DNA from: Mytilus galloprovincialis
Lineage: Eukaryota; Mollusca; Bivalvia; Mytilida; Mytilidae
DNA length: 64,000 nucleotides
Direction: 5' to 3'
NCBI RefSeq assembly: GCF_965363235.1
Contig: NC_134839.1
Coordinates: forward strand, 72,864,910-72,928,909
This document shows, one piece after another, positions 10,807 through 22,589 of this stretch. The notes under the pieces were generated by a model that saw only the letters and a program-made list of their open reading frames with translations, was not told where the DNA came from and made no database searches. Both the position numbers and the translations under genes were made by a program. The stretch's first letter is position 1, and each line of letters begins with the position of its first letter.

Positions 10807-12360
10807 ATAAAAGAAATTGCCTTTGAATGATGACTCATATAAAAATAAGAAAATGTGGTATGGTAAATGAGTGACTTATCCACCAGAGTTCAATGAAGCG
10901 GATGCAAGAAATTAAAGGCCAATCATGGGCCTGCCTTCAATAATGAGAAAACACTTCATTTATAGGTCATCCATTAAAGATCTCAACATATAAAGATTTA
11001 AACAATCCAATTTAGTTCAACATGTTCAAAGTCAATAACAATTAATAAAAAAAAATCATGCCTAATATAAAATATTGTTTGTTTCTCCAATCCTGACCGA
11101 CCCTGCAAAAATGGCCCTACTCATAAAATTTTATTGTCAAAACTAAGCCAAATATTATTTTATTCATTTCTGATTTTCGGGCTTGCCGGATCATCCGATA
11201 ATATTCAGGCTTTTGGGAAAAATAAAATTATTTACCTACCTACCTACCCACACCTGGCTTGTCAGAATAGGGATTAGGGAAACAAACAATATATTAATTT
11301 AGGCCTCATGTCTGTGAGCACTCAACCTGACCATAATATAGGACAGTGGTTCAAATATTAACACAACATATGAACATTCTATAACAACTATTGCAAGTGG
11401 CTCAACTTTAAATATCACTGCAAGGCACTAAACAACGAATATTAAATCTTGGACACAAAGCACTGAAATAAGAGAACTCATAAGCATGACAAGTAAGAAT
11501 ATCAAATGAAAGTTTCTCAAAATGTTCATTAAAACATGATAAAATAAGCTTATTTATATTGCTGTTTTTTTCTCCATTTATAACATTTTATTTTTATTTT
11601 GTGTATTTATAGGTCAGATATCTTGGTTTTTATGATCATCAACAGGTCCTGCAGGTCTATACTGAAGAGGAAACTTAATTGTTAATACTTTTCTACATAA
11701 TGTGCTAATTGGATTATTAATGTGAAATGAACTCAACTGTGTGTTTTTCTGGAAAAAGAAATAGAAAAAATCCTACAAAATTGCTATAAACAAAATGGAG
11801 TACTATCAAAGAACACAATTGTGTAAAATGTAACAACCTACATTCATATTAACTGATGGATTATGGAGAAATTAAGAAAAAAAATAGTATCTTTGTCATG
11901 TTTGTTGTCGAAATAAACACCTGCTTTATCAATTCATGTACATGGCTCCATCATATCAAATATACAAAGAAGATGTTTGAAGAACATACGTTGCCAAAAT
12001 TTATTCAACCAATTGAAGGAAGATGTCTTGTGGATTGAATTATTTATGCACTGAACAGTTATGTAGGGGGTCGAATACACAGCAGCTGAAACAGAAGACA
12101 AGTTAATTTGACATGAAAAGTGTTTATTTGATTTAATATGCAAATATGAGCACAATATTAATAACATCACAAATGGTATGATATTCATAGCATTTTGCTT
12201 ATTATTGTATTGTCTTAAACATGCTAAACAGTCAGCCTTTTGTTTTTGTATGTTTAATACTCACCATGAAAATTTGTATTACAGTATTAAAGTTTTAATT
12301 ATCTTTTGTATCAATAATTCAGTCTAGGAGAAAATATATTAATACTGTTTGTACTGTTAT
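10807..12360. other. No gene seen
   Basis: Mostly AT-rich. A weak family A head (AAAATGTGGTATGGTAAATG) lies near 10850 and a TACC run near 11235. The 60-odd-residue frames at 11856-12188 overlap on both strands and have no recognisable content. Confidence 0.6.
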
Positions 12361-12858
12361 GAAATTTCCATAGAGGAAAAACATTTCCTTAAGGGAAATT
12401 TGATGTTCAGAAATTTCCCTAGAGGAAATTTGAAGATCAATGATTTCCTTAGAGGAAATTTGTTGTCTTGAATTTTCCTCCAAGGAAAAGTGTTTGTCAA
12501 AAATTTCCTCACAGGAAAAAGTATTTCCTCCAAGGAAAATTTGAAGCTACAAATTTCCTCACAGGAAAAAGTATTTCCTCCAAGGAAAATTTGAAGCTGC
12601 AAATTTCCTCAAAGGAAAAAGAATTTCCTCTAAGGAAATAGAATTTCCTCAAAGGAAATAGAATTTCCTCAAAGGAAATAGAATTTCCTCAAAGGAAATA
12701 GAATTTCCTCAAAGGAAATAATTATGCAGCAAATTCCCTAAGGGAAATCTTTTTCCCTTGAGGAAAAAACAATTTCCCTTGAGGAAAAATCTTTTTCCTT
12801 CAGGGAAATTTGATTTCCCTTGAGGAAAAGTACTTTTCCTGTGAGGAAATTGTTGAAA
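12361..12858. repeat. Array of 21 short palindromes TTTCC...GGAAA
   Basis: Twenty-one near-palindromes of the form (A)TTTCC-(T/C)NNNN-GGAAA(T) follow one another with spacers of about 5-15 bases. In the middle (12621-12720) they become a 20-bp tandem repeat, GAATTTCCTCAAAGGAAATA, with four identical copies from 12641. Outer palindromes differ in the central bases but keep self-complementarity, so both strands read alike. The 81- and 62-residue minus frames here (repeated FPLRK-like units) are translations of the repeat, not genes. Confidence 0.92.
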
Positions 12859-14530
12859 AAAGGGGCATAACTTTTTCAACAGTGGTGCTAGATCCAAAAA
12901 ATTTTAGGACAAATATCAGGGAACCAATACCAACCAAGTTATCAACTTTGTTTTGACTTAACTCCAAAAATTAAGGTGACAACTTTTGCACTCAGCGGAA
13001 TTGCAAACTTGTCCCGGAGACTGTTCTGGGGATGATCTCAGATGTTATAGCTCTAGCTTTCATATTACGTATTTGCAAATTGGGTTAATAATTCGTACTA
13101 CTTTTTAATAGGTTGTGGTCACCCAAAGATGTGATGCTTAAAACACGAATATAACTGTGTACTCGGTATTTTATAAATAAAATCAAATGAGCAATATTTT
13201 TAAAAAACATTAACAAAAATTCTAGAACTTATGTATGCCTTTGGATACGATAATGGGTACGTTGGACTTGATACCTTTTGTAAAGAGAACATCACACTCT
13301 CTTTACTAAAAGGAACTCTTACAAAAACTCTTTGACATATCTAGTATGCATGTAAATATGTCAGTTATCTTCCAACTATGCAATCCGCTTTATGTAAGTT
13401 GATATGATTAAAAAAAAATATTCATGAAATAGTTAATTCGTGAAATACTTATCATAATTCTTGAATATTTGAATTATTACAGACAAAAATATATATGTTC
13501 GACCTATGAAATAACTCTAAATGACTCGTCTCCTTGCTTCCAGATACAAATTGAATGGCCGGATATTAAATAGTTTAAACTTCTACTTCATCTAATTGCG
13601 GTCGGTGTTCTTGACCTGATAATAGGTTCTTCAATATTTTTTGAAACAAGTAGCATAAGTACCTGAAGACATGATAATTTATTTAAGCCCTCCCCTTTTT
13701 CTCCAAATCCGTTATTTTATTTTGTATTCCATCAATTTTCAATTATTTTCGCGTTTTGCTGTATAATATGAACATGAATATACTAGAAATAGCGTGTGAA
13801 GTTGCTATTTACTATCAGTTCCATGTTTACTATCAACAGCTGTCACTGATATATTATACTCACAGTTTGCAAATTAAAATTTTGGTATTTCATGTCTATT
13901 TGTATTACATTTAAAAAAATTTTTTTACGTTGGCTCCAAAGTAAACTGAAAATTGCTAGAAAACGAAGAAATATTGGTGCCATCGTTAAAAACACCTATA
14001 ATGTAATATATGGTAACAAACGGTGAGGAAAATATTTAAACTAAAAACTTTAGATTTGATGTATAATAGCTAACAAAAAAAACTTCTAAGCAGTTATGTG
14101 TCATTGCATTACACAGACACAACTCTACATGACCATCAAATGTTCACATTCATTACTAGTTTAACCAAGAAAGTGATAACTGTTTGTATTAAAAACATGT
14201 CCTCTTGAAATAATTGATATAAATTAGAACATAGGTCCGAATAAACACAATTTTTGTTAATCAAAACTTTTACTACCAGAGACAGAAACGATGCATATAT
14301 GGGATCATATATGGGTATAGTTAATTGATTAATTAAAAACAATCTAAATTTTAATCGGTCATTAAAGTGTAGTCCTAAGTACTAACTTGTACGTAAACAT
14401 ACGTATTAGAATTTCAAACAATTCCTGTCAGTGTTCCAAGAATGAGCGCACGTGTGAACGATATAAAAACTTTATAAATTAATGAACGTGTCAAGTATTG
14501 AATTTCTTTAATTCAATTCAAACATAGTTT
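12859..14530. other. No gene seen
   Basis: AT-rich. A small palindromic patch, ACTCTTTACTAAAAGG next to GTAAAGAGAAC, occurs near 13275-13315. No convincing exon. Confidence 0.6.
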
Positions 14531-14534
14531 ACAT

Positions 14535-15035
14535 AAAAAGGTACAAATATAGACTTTTTTATTAGTTGTTAGTGGCTTTGAACTAGCTGTCAGTAACTGC
14601 GAGTACTCTCAGATCTGTACCCAGTATCTTTTTGTTGTTGGGATGTACATGTACCAGGCCACGTCCACTTGTAATTGTAGTATTTGTATTTTTATCCATC
14701 TTATGAGTTAAGCCTTTTTCAATTGATTTTTATAGTTCGTTCGTATGTATGTGCCTGTCCCAAGTCAGGAGCCTGCAATTCAGTGGTTGTCGTTTGTTTA
14801 TGTGTTACATATTTGTTTTTCCTTCATTTTTTGTACATAAATTAAACCGTTAGTTTTGAATTGTTTTACATTGTCATTTCGAGGCCTTTTATAGCTGACT
14901 ATGCGGTATGGGCTTTGCTCATGGTTGACGGCCGTACGGTTACCTATAGTTGTTAATTTCTGTGTCATTTTGGTCTCTTTTGGAGAGTTGTCTCATTGGC
15001 AAACATACCATATCTTCTTTTTATATTTTATCTTT
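14535..15035 (-). mobile_element. SINE-like family A, long copy
   Basis: Read on the minus strand it begins with the family A head (complement of 15000-15020), runs through the inverse of TATAGCTGACTATGCGGTAT, of GGTTGTCGTTTGTTTATGTG and of CCCAAGTCAGGAGCCTG, and ends with the inverse of GAGTACTCTCAGATCTGTAC. The plus-strand copies at 29145 and 42740 show the same order. No A or B boxes of a tRNA promoter are evident, so 'SINE-like' describes size and copy number only. Confidence 0.75.
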
Positions 15036-15331
15036 TTTGCATATGATCCCCGTGAATTAAAATATGACAGAATACAAATTATGATTTTATGAACCAGACT
15101 TAGCACATGGAAGTTCGGGTTTGCAATGCTCTTCAGTTGTCGTAATTGATTTGGCATTCTAACGTTGTTTTGATTCGAGTGCCTCGGATGAGTCTTCTAA
15201 AGCATAAATTATATTCCTGATGGTTTCGAAAAATGATTACATACTAACAAAGTACATAAAATGTTAAATATACATGCACACGCAAACAGTATCATGTTTT
15301 ATGTTTGAGAGTATTTATGAAATTTTTTACA
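15036..15331. other. No gene seen
   Basis: AT-rich sequence. If the minus-strand exon candidate at 15332-15548 is real, this would hold its 3' untranslated region; no exact AATAAA signal was seen. Confidence 0.5.
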
Positions 15332-15548
15332 CTAAATCAGTTGATTGTGTTCTAATCTATACCAAAAGTCTTTACTCATAGATGTAAGCTGCTTGTCTGT
15401 CATGTTCTTTCGTGATGTTTTGTAATTAATCAAGTCGAAAATTTCTCGTCTGGTTTGTTTCACATTTTGGTCCTGTTGTTGCCTTTTCGAGCTGAATTTA
15501 TGATTTGAATTTTGCCTATGGTTTCTGAAATCCAAGGCGTTATTCGGA
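15332..15548 (-). CDS. Candidate 3'-terminal exon of an unknown minus-strand gene
   Basis: On the minus strand a good acceptor (TATACACCACAG, ending at 15549) is followed by an open frame of 71 full codons and a TAG at 15332-15334. The peptide is hydrophilic and mixed in composition, with KRQQQDQNVKQTRREIFDL and TDKQLTSMSKDFWYRLEH. This is unlike the low-complexity frames around it. There is no ATG at the beginning of the frame, which fits an internal start at an acceptor. I do not recognise the family and found no upstream exon to its right, so it may be an isolated remnant or chance. Confidence 0.3.
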
Positions 15549-15825
15549 CTGTGGTGTATAATTTTCTAATAGGCAATCATGTAATTATTTTACAATGATC
15601 ATTTACAGTAACTTCTCATGTTTTTTATTATATCATATCAATTTTCTTTAAAACGATATTTTTTTAAGAAATTGACCATGATTAGTTTCGAGAATAGCAG
15701 TTGGTCGTTTAAACTGGTTTTTTTTTATATTTCATTTTGTCATTATGAAACATGTAAAATTTTAGAATTAAAAAAAGATATGCCTGAACGTCCATTATCA
15801 CTGAACTAGTATACATATTTGTTTA

Positions 15826-15966
15826 GGGGCCAGCTGAAAGCGCCTCGGCTCCGGGTGCTGGAGTTTCTCGCTGCATTGAAGACCCATTGGTGGCCTTCGG
15901 CTGTTGTCTGCTCTATGGTCGGGTTGTTGTCTCTTTGACATATTCCCCATTTCCATTCTCAATTTT
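15826..15966 (+). mobile_element. SINE-like family B
   Basis: Starts GGGGCCAGCTGAAAGCGCCT, then TTTCTCGCTGCATTGAAGAC, CCATTGGTGGCCTTCGGCTG, GGTCGGGTTGTTGTCTCTTT and ends CCATTCTCAATTTTATG. Members at 42125 and 59590 share the full order; fragments occur at 9225, 16845, 32226 and 51530. Confidence 0.8.
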
Positions 15967-16076
15967 ATGATTTGAATTAGGCAATCATATTTAAAATTAT
16001 TTCATCACAACTTCCTTCAACACTTGATAAATTTTGTAGACGGAAAAATACATCATTCGGTAGTTCATCAAATACA

Positions 16077-17414
16077 TATATATGTCGTGTACAAGTTGCG
16101 ATTTTGTACAGGTTATAACATGTACAAAAATATTGTACATGTTATAACTTGTATAATGCAAAAATACAAGTTATAACATGTACAAAAGTACCTTATACAT
16201 GTTATAACCTGTACAAAATATTGCTTAAAAATGGTTTTAACTTGTACAAAATTTTAAATAAATCTTATTGAAGTAAAATATACATTTAAATTCACCAATG
16301 CATAACATGCATAAAGAACAACATTAAATAGGCCAGAACGTGTCTTTTTCTGTAAGGACAATGATCAAACAGTTTCAGAAATATATGTTTCATTACTTAT
16401 GTCGGCAAAATGTGTTTTTGTGTAATTGTATGTTTTATATCCATTATGGCTTAAATAAGTGTGGAACTATTTACTAAAAGCATGCATTCCTCAATGAAAA
16501 TTACATTAGATACTAGTAACTAAATTCTTCCAAAAAATTTAAGAATGATTCCCAATAATTTTGGGAAATACTCCTCCCTGTCGTTTTTATAGCATGCAAA
16601 GACTAAAACAATGTTTTATATATGCTTACCCTGTAAAAGCAAGAGTGGGAGGAAATAGTTTTCATCGGACCACGCTTCATTATCAATATCTTTGGATCTA
16701 CTCTTCAACATTTTTGGCCTTCAGCATGACTTATGTAAATTTTTAACTCAATTTTTGTTTATAAACTATAAGATCATTGCATGAGGCGAATGTCATTTTG
16801 ATGTTTTAAATATATATCCTCCACTTTGAAAGCATGTATTTGTGGCCTTTGGATGTTGTCTGCTCCATGGGCGGGTTGTTGTCTTTTAGACACATACCCC
16901 GTTTCAATTCCAAATTTTATTTGTAGACACATCTATTCTGGCTATCCTCTTATGTCTTTTAGTGTCAACTAGAATGAAAGTATTTTACTATTGCCTTCAA
17001 AATGGACACTCACAATTATAATTCATAAAAAATAAAGATATGTCCATAGATAGTCATAAGAGGATCATAAGACATGTCCTAAGATATATCTTATGACAGG
17101 TCTTAGGAATGCTTCATTATACTGACCCCTTGACATTAACTGTATCAAAAAAGGACAAAACACACTAACATGAAGGAATAATAAAAAAGTTATGAAAATG
17201 ATGTTGAGGTCAATATTATCGGTTGCGATATTTTTCGATTTTGTACAAGTTAAAACCATTTTTAAGCAATATTTTGTACAGGTTATAACATGTATGAGGT
17301 ACTTTTGTACATGTTATAACTTGTATTTTTGCATTATACACGTTATAACATGTACAATATTTTTGTACATGTTATAACCTGTACAAAATTGCAACTTGTA
17401 CACGACATATATAT
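16077..17414. mobile_element. Foldback element with palindrome-rich arms
   Basis: The arms at 16077-16255 and 17232-17414 are near-perfect inverse copies of about 175 bp. Both begin (from outside) TATATGTCGTGTACAAGTTG. Each arm is itself made of repeated palindromic modules such as GTTATAACATGTACA and TACAAGTTATAAC. The ~975-bp interior has no open frame longer than about 65 codons and includes a family B fragment. Both outer ends sit in AT dinucleotides, so TA or AT target use is possible but cannot be resolved. Confidence 0.85.
16845..16920 (+). repeat. SINE-like family B fragment
   Basis: Matches the family B middle and tail: GGCCTTTGGATGTTGTCTGC, GGGCGGGTTGTTGTC, then a diverged CAATTCCAAATTTTAT. 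It lies inside the foldback element, so it was either captured or inserted there. Confidence 0.6.
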
Positions 17415-18165
17415 ATATATAGAAACAGGAAGAATGTAGGAGAAAATCATCCCTTGTATAAAGTTGGTACACAATTGCTGGTAAAAAACAAACATGGTTT
17501 TACATAATTACCAAACATGCTATTTGTAGAACACGGCTGTCATTCGGTTTATCGATAAAAATGATCGTGAAAGAAAAATTCACGATGGTAAAGCATTCCG
17601 ATCGGATCGTGAAAGATCTAGTATCGAATTTTGAACACAATTACACACAATTCAACTGCAAAATCTGTGAAAATATCTTTTGTCATTGTTGAAAACTATA
17701 ATTATCAAAAGGCTGCCCAAGTTAAAATAAGAGAAAATTAAAATGTCTAACAAAATTACTTAACTGTCTTATAATACTGTGAACTAATGTATAATTAAAA
17801 GAAAAAAATGAAATAATTTTAAGAATCAGATGATAATAGGGCACACAATCTTATGCGAATAATTAAAGAAAGAACACGTTTTGGATCTACAATTCAATGA
17901 CATGATACAATGTATCATGGTTACATTTCAATAAATCATAATATATTTGAATCTAAATATTTTGTTTGTCAGATAGTACAGTAAAACGATGACGAAAGTT
18001 GTATTTACCTTAAAAAGGTGAAGATTATTTTTTAAAGAAGTTTTTTGTTGTTTTTTTATAGTCCAACTCGAAAGCAATACGTTACCATGCAGAGAAAATC
18101 CTAAAAGTGTGGGTCAATGTTGAAAGCCGCACGGTGGCCTATAAATGATTAGATCCACGTCATTT
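17415..18165. other. No gene seen
   Basis: AT-rich sequence with short inverse-related runs around GATCGTGAAAG (17560-17620). No exon recognised. Confidence 0.55.
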
Positions 18166-18167
18166 GA

Positions 18168-18430
18168 TGGGCCTCGGTGGCCGAGTGGTATAAGTATTTA
18201 AAAAAAAAAAGTAATTTACTGTAATCACTAGCCAGGCAACACTGAGGTTGTTAGTTCGAACCCCGCTCATTCGGATGCACTCGACTCCAATATTAATTGA
18301 CTGGGATTGTTAGTTTTTCTATCGAAGGCGGCGGTTTTCTCCCTTCTTCTTCTTCCCCTACTTATAAAAAATGGCCGCCACGATAAAGCCCAAAAGCGGT
18401 GCTTAAAAGTGGCGTTAAAACACAGAAAGT
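18168..18430 (+). mobile_element. tRNA-derived SINE
   Basis: The head has an RNA polymerase III A box, TGGCCGAGTGG (18178-18188), and a B box, AGTTCGAACCC (18253-18263), in a tRNA-like setting (GGCCTCGGTGGCCGAG at the start). The body contains CTCGACTCCAATATTAATTG, TGACTGGGATTGTTAG and ATGGCCGCCACGATAAAGCC, and the tail ends near GTGGCGTTAAAACACA. This layout is the common mollusc tRNA SINE. The boxes are farther apart than in a normal tRNA because of an A-run insertion near 18200-18213, so this copy is probably transcriptionally impaired. Confidence 0.82.
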
Positions 18431-18434
18431 TGAA

Positions 18435-19096
18435 ATCGAAATCCACGTCATTTGGTTTCTGGATGATAGTAATCCGTTATTGGCAATCATATCATATTTT
18501 TTTTATTTCTTTATCATCAGAAATAAAATTTGTTTCTTCCATTGAATACATTTTTAATTATTTAATTGAATTATGTGATATTTTATTTATAAAACCACAT
18601 ATTAGGACATTATTATTTCACTTAAGAGGATAACATAAATTGACATCCAAGATAAAAAATAAAGCCAACAGTAGCCTAACTGTATAATACAAATAAGTAT
18701 CATTGATAGTGTGATATTGAATACGTTTGCGAATGTACTTCAAAACAATTTTCAGAGCCATTTGAAGCATTGATATCGAACGAAATTGTTATTCTGTGGT
18801 TAACAGGTAGAATTGTACTATTATATTATTTATTTCCTGAGTGTTCTTGTATCTATTTGTACTGTATTCCTGTCATATAATGTTGTCATTTTAGCGGTAT
18901 TTTTTAAATTGCCATTAAGCCCAAAGTTTGGCTAGCCATAAAACCAAGTTCAACCCACCATTTTCTTAAAATGTCCAGTAACAAGTCAGATATATGCAGT
19001 TGTTATCTATTAGGTCGTTTCTATTTATGTTGCACTTCAGTGCTTCGCTTGTTTCGTTGTTTTCCTCGTTACATCGTTGATGAGTTTCTCTATGGT
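18435..19096. other. No gene seen
   Basis: AT-rich. A family A head trace (inverse of GATATGATTGCCAATA) lies near 18478-18495. No exon recognised. Confidence 0.55.
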
Positions 19097-19099
19097 TTA

Positions 19100-19799
19100 T
19101 GCCGGCGTCACACATTGGCGTATAGACCGGCGTGCACCAAAAGTACAGAGAACATTGACAAAGTCGATATACGTTAGTTGCAAGCCAGAGGAACGCTAAG
19201 CAATCGTTAAACGCGCGTTGCATAAGTTTGAAGTACGTCGAAATTCAAAGGTATACGCTTGGTGAACGCTACAACTGGAGGAAATATTTATGCAGCATAA
19301 ACAATTTCATCCAGCTCAAGTGAGTGTCTAGCGTATACCTGTACGCTACACGCACGTAATACATACGTCATAAGCGCGTTCAATGCGCTACAGATAAGTT
19401 TGAGACACGTTTGGGGCACGTTGTATACGCTTCAAGATCGTTCGACTTTAACTAAAACGTTTGCGGGTGTATTTGTGACAAACACCCCATAATAGAACGT
19501 CTAAGATACGACCGGGACGCGTCTCAAATACGTTCAAGAAACTTTTTTCTTCGTAGAGTGCATTCCATCTACGTTAGACAAACGCCAGGTATACGCCAAC
19601 ATACGTTTCTTGAACGCCCGATAAACGCTTAGGTACGCTTCTCGTACGCCCAATACACGATTAAAGCTCGTTGTGCACACGCTACAGATATGATTGACAG
19701 GTTGAATGCATCCAAAATTACTAGCGTAATGGCAGCGTACATGATTTATCAACACGCCCGGCGTACGTCGGAGCTACACGCCGATGTGTGACGCCGGTA
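19100..19799. mobile_element. CpG-rich TIR element with TTA target duplication
   Basis: The ends are inverse copies of about 22 bp, GCCGGCGTCACACATTGGCG on the left and the inverse of CGCCGATGTGTGACGCCGGT on the right, flanked by TTA at 19097-19099 and 19800-19802. The 700-bp interior is packed with TACG, ACGC and CGTA words in both orientations, giving a CpG density far above the flanks. The TTA duplication suggests PIF/Harbinger by inference. No transposase is encoded. Confidence 0.8.
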
Positions 19800-19802
19800 T
19801 TA

Positions 19803-20345
19803 GTTTGTAACCCTGATTTGTTTTTTTCTCAATCGATTTATGACATTTTAACAGCGGTATACTAGCTACTGTTTGTTGCCTTTATCCATATGGAAATATG
19901 TTAAAATTCCAGTTGTGATGCTTCATACGATAGGAACAGCAATGATATTAAGTGTTTTAAGTTTTATGATTGCAACCGTTGGACGTAGGTAAATATTTGA
20001 TTATCTTATTTCCATGGGAGAAGCATTCGGTATTTATATTTTGCCTTTTGACTGTGGAAAGAGGTAGACAGTTTTAGAATAAGATTGTTTTAGACGTATA
20101 TAAAAAAAAATATCACCACATATATATAAATGTGTAGACTGAGTAATAAACACCAGATTAATTTCTTTCACAGTGATCAAGAAATGTCCTCACTACGATT
20201 AAATTCCATTAAACATGTGTCTTCATATTGATATGGTTCTTTTTTTTTAAATATCAGAAGCGTAGGGTGAAAAGACAACAGATACATGTAGCTCATTCAT
20301 AGTACATTACGAACAGCCAAAGAAGGTTTCTGTCAAGTTCCATGA
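19803..20345. other. No gene seen
   Basis: AT-rich sequence between the CpG-rich element and the dead LINE; no exon recognised. Confidence 0.55.
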
Positions 20346-21990
20346 AAATCTAATTCACTAATCGTTGTCATCATAAAAGAAGAAAAAAGACTTCAACAAA
20401 ACATTGAGATATGTACAGACATCCTAACATTAATATTCAGCAGACCATTAGAAACAGGAAAATTACCATCTGACTGGAACCACGCAAATGTCACACCTGT
20501 ATTCAAAAAAGGGGATAAAAATAACCCTGGTAACTACAGACCAGTATCCTTAACATACATAGCTTGCAAATTACTTGAACACATATTTGCAAGCAGCATG
20601 ATGCAACATCTCGAAATCAATAACACACTGTATGAATTACAACATGGATTTAGGGCAAAGCGATCATGTGAGTCTCAAGTTATCTCACTGATGCATGAAT
20701 TATTCGAAAACAATGACAAAAACATACAAACAGATCTCATAATCATGAATTTTGCCAAAGCTTTTGACAAGGTACCACACAAAAGATTACTATACATGAA
20801 ATGAAATACTTTGGCATATCAGATCAAATCATAAACTGGGTCGAATCCGTTCTTCCATACAGAACTCAAACAGTACTTTAAGAAAACATGTCACCTTCAA
20901 AAATACCAGTCACTTAATGTGTGCCACAGGTTACAGTGCTAGGACCTATAGATACTCTTCCTTATTTACATAAATTACCTTCCAGAATACATCAACCATA
21001 GCAAAATCCGACTCTTCGCAGATGACAACTTACAATTTACTGTGTAACAGACAAATTAAATCTCAAAACAAATAGAAGATCAAGAAGCCGCCATACAATG
21101 GGAGCAAGACTGGTTCATGTCTTTCCACCCAGACAAATGCAACATCATGAACATAACAACAAAGTGAACTCCCATCCACTTCTACTACAACATGGATTGG
21201 CACATATTAGAATCAGTCAAACATGCTAAATTTGTAGGTATCACAATTTCTTCCGATTTAAAATGGAACACCCACATCCAACAAACAGCCACCAAAGCAA
21301 ATAAATCTTTATGTTTTATCAGAAGAAATCTCAAAGTCCAGTCACAAAACATAAAAGTAAGGGCATACCAAATCATCATAAGAAATTAGTATACTGCTAT
21401 ATGGGACCCATATACAAGCGAAAAAAATACACAATCTAATCAAAATATTGATCTCTGATTAGTATAACGTAATCAGAGATCCGCACTCTAATTAAAATAT
21501 TGATCTCTGATTACGTTATACTACATTAGTATAACGTAATCAGAGATCAATATTTTAATTAGATTGAAAAATACGATCACTAGAAAAAGTACAGAGACGA
21601 GCGACAAGGTATGCATGTAACAGACATCACAATACCAGCAGTGTGTCTGGGATGCTAGACACCATGAAGTGGCAAACATTACAAGAACGCCGACGAAGAA
21701 CAAGGCTTATAATGTTTCACAAAATTACAAACGAAAATATTGTCATTCCATCGCAAAATTTATTACAAAAGAGTCAGTCCATCACAAGATCCACCAATAG
21801 AGATGCTTTCAAACAAATCCAATGTAACAAAGACAGCTACAAATTTTCCTTCTTTTGTCAAACAATTAAAGACGGGAACAAATTATCCTCAACCATAACA
21901 AAATAACACCACCACAGAAACCTTCAAGGGTGCACTCACTCACGATGTGCTCCTTGATACATATCCACACCTGAAGTAATCATCAGGCAA
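20346..21990 (+). pseudogene. Dead LINE reverse transcriptase (jockey/CR1-like)
   Basis: An open stretch from 20346 to 20804 encodes LPSDWNHANVTPVFKKGD, NNPGNYRPVSLT, LQHGFRAKRSCESQ and IIMNFAKAFDKVPHKRL, the successive conserved blocks of a LINE reverse transcriptase. The usual first Asp of motif A is Asn (MNFAKAFD). After a stop, frame-shifted segments carry IRLFADDN (motif C, about 21005-21030), KFVGITISSDLKWNTHIQ, NKSLCFIRRNLK and WQTLQERRRRTRLIMFHKI. Several stops and frameshifts plus a hairpin element at 21431-21566 show that the copy is inactive. The 3' end is near 21980. Confidence 0.9.
21431..21566. mobile_element. Hairpin element inserted in the LINE
   Basis: A 136-bp element whose ends (CAATCTAATCAAAATATTGA and the inverse of its right end) form a long stem with an internal duplicated module, GATCTCTGATTACGTTATAC. 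It is flanked by 8-bp direct repeats AAAAATAC at 21423-21430 and 21567-21574. Removing it and one repeat rejoins the LINE frame as SLEKVQRRATRYACN, a typical LINE motif, which confirms the insertion. Confidence 0.87.
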
Positions 21991-22588
21991 TCATGTTTTT
22001 ATCTTAAATTAAAAATAAAAATAAGAAATGAAATATTTAAAAACCGGAAAATTCTAAAAACAACGAAAAATTGTAAAAATTAATAATAAAATAATATAAC
22101 AAATATACAAATATATGGAATACAAAAAAATTGACAGCCTATGTTAACATGGTTAAACTGTATTTATAAATACATACATTTGATTTTTTTTACCAGGCAT
22201 GCGCCGGATGGGTAAACATCAGTATGTTGATGGTTTTCTGAAACGGAAGAAGAAGAAAGATAATTTTAGACTATAACAAAATGTTTACATATAATTTCAA
22301 GCCCGTGGCAACCGAAAGCTGAATTTTTAGAATATAATCATCACATTATTCGGCTTTAAAAAAATCATTAAAAGAAGAAAAAATCTGGCCAGCCACTGAG
22401 TGATAAGACATAACAGTTTTGAGTGAAATTCTAACCCTTTAATAAGGATTTGTATAATGAAATGACACAGACACTTGACTGAAAACTGCCGAAAACTTGA
22501 AATTATATACTTCAATTTAATAAAGTAAGTTTGTACTGTAGGTATTTTTTTTCAGAGACCTGTGCTTCGTGAACCTACTTTTACATAT
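21991..22588. other. No gene seen
   Basis: AT-rich flank of the dead LINE; no exon or repeat family recognised. Confidence 0.55.
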
Positions 22589-22589
22589 G

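Noticed and set aside
12357..12897. Minus-strand frames with repeated FPLRK-like units, resembling a repeat protein
   Set aside because: The periodicity comes from the TTTCC...GGAAA palindromes, which read alike on both strands; frame breaks between units.
18966..19223. 85-codon minus frame and overlapping 68-codon plus frame
   Set aside because: They straddle the boundary of the CpG-rich TIR element, overlap each other, and show no recognisable content.
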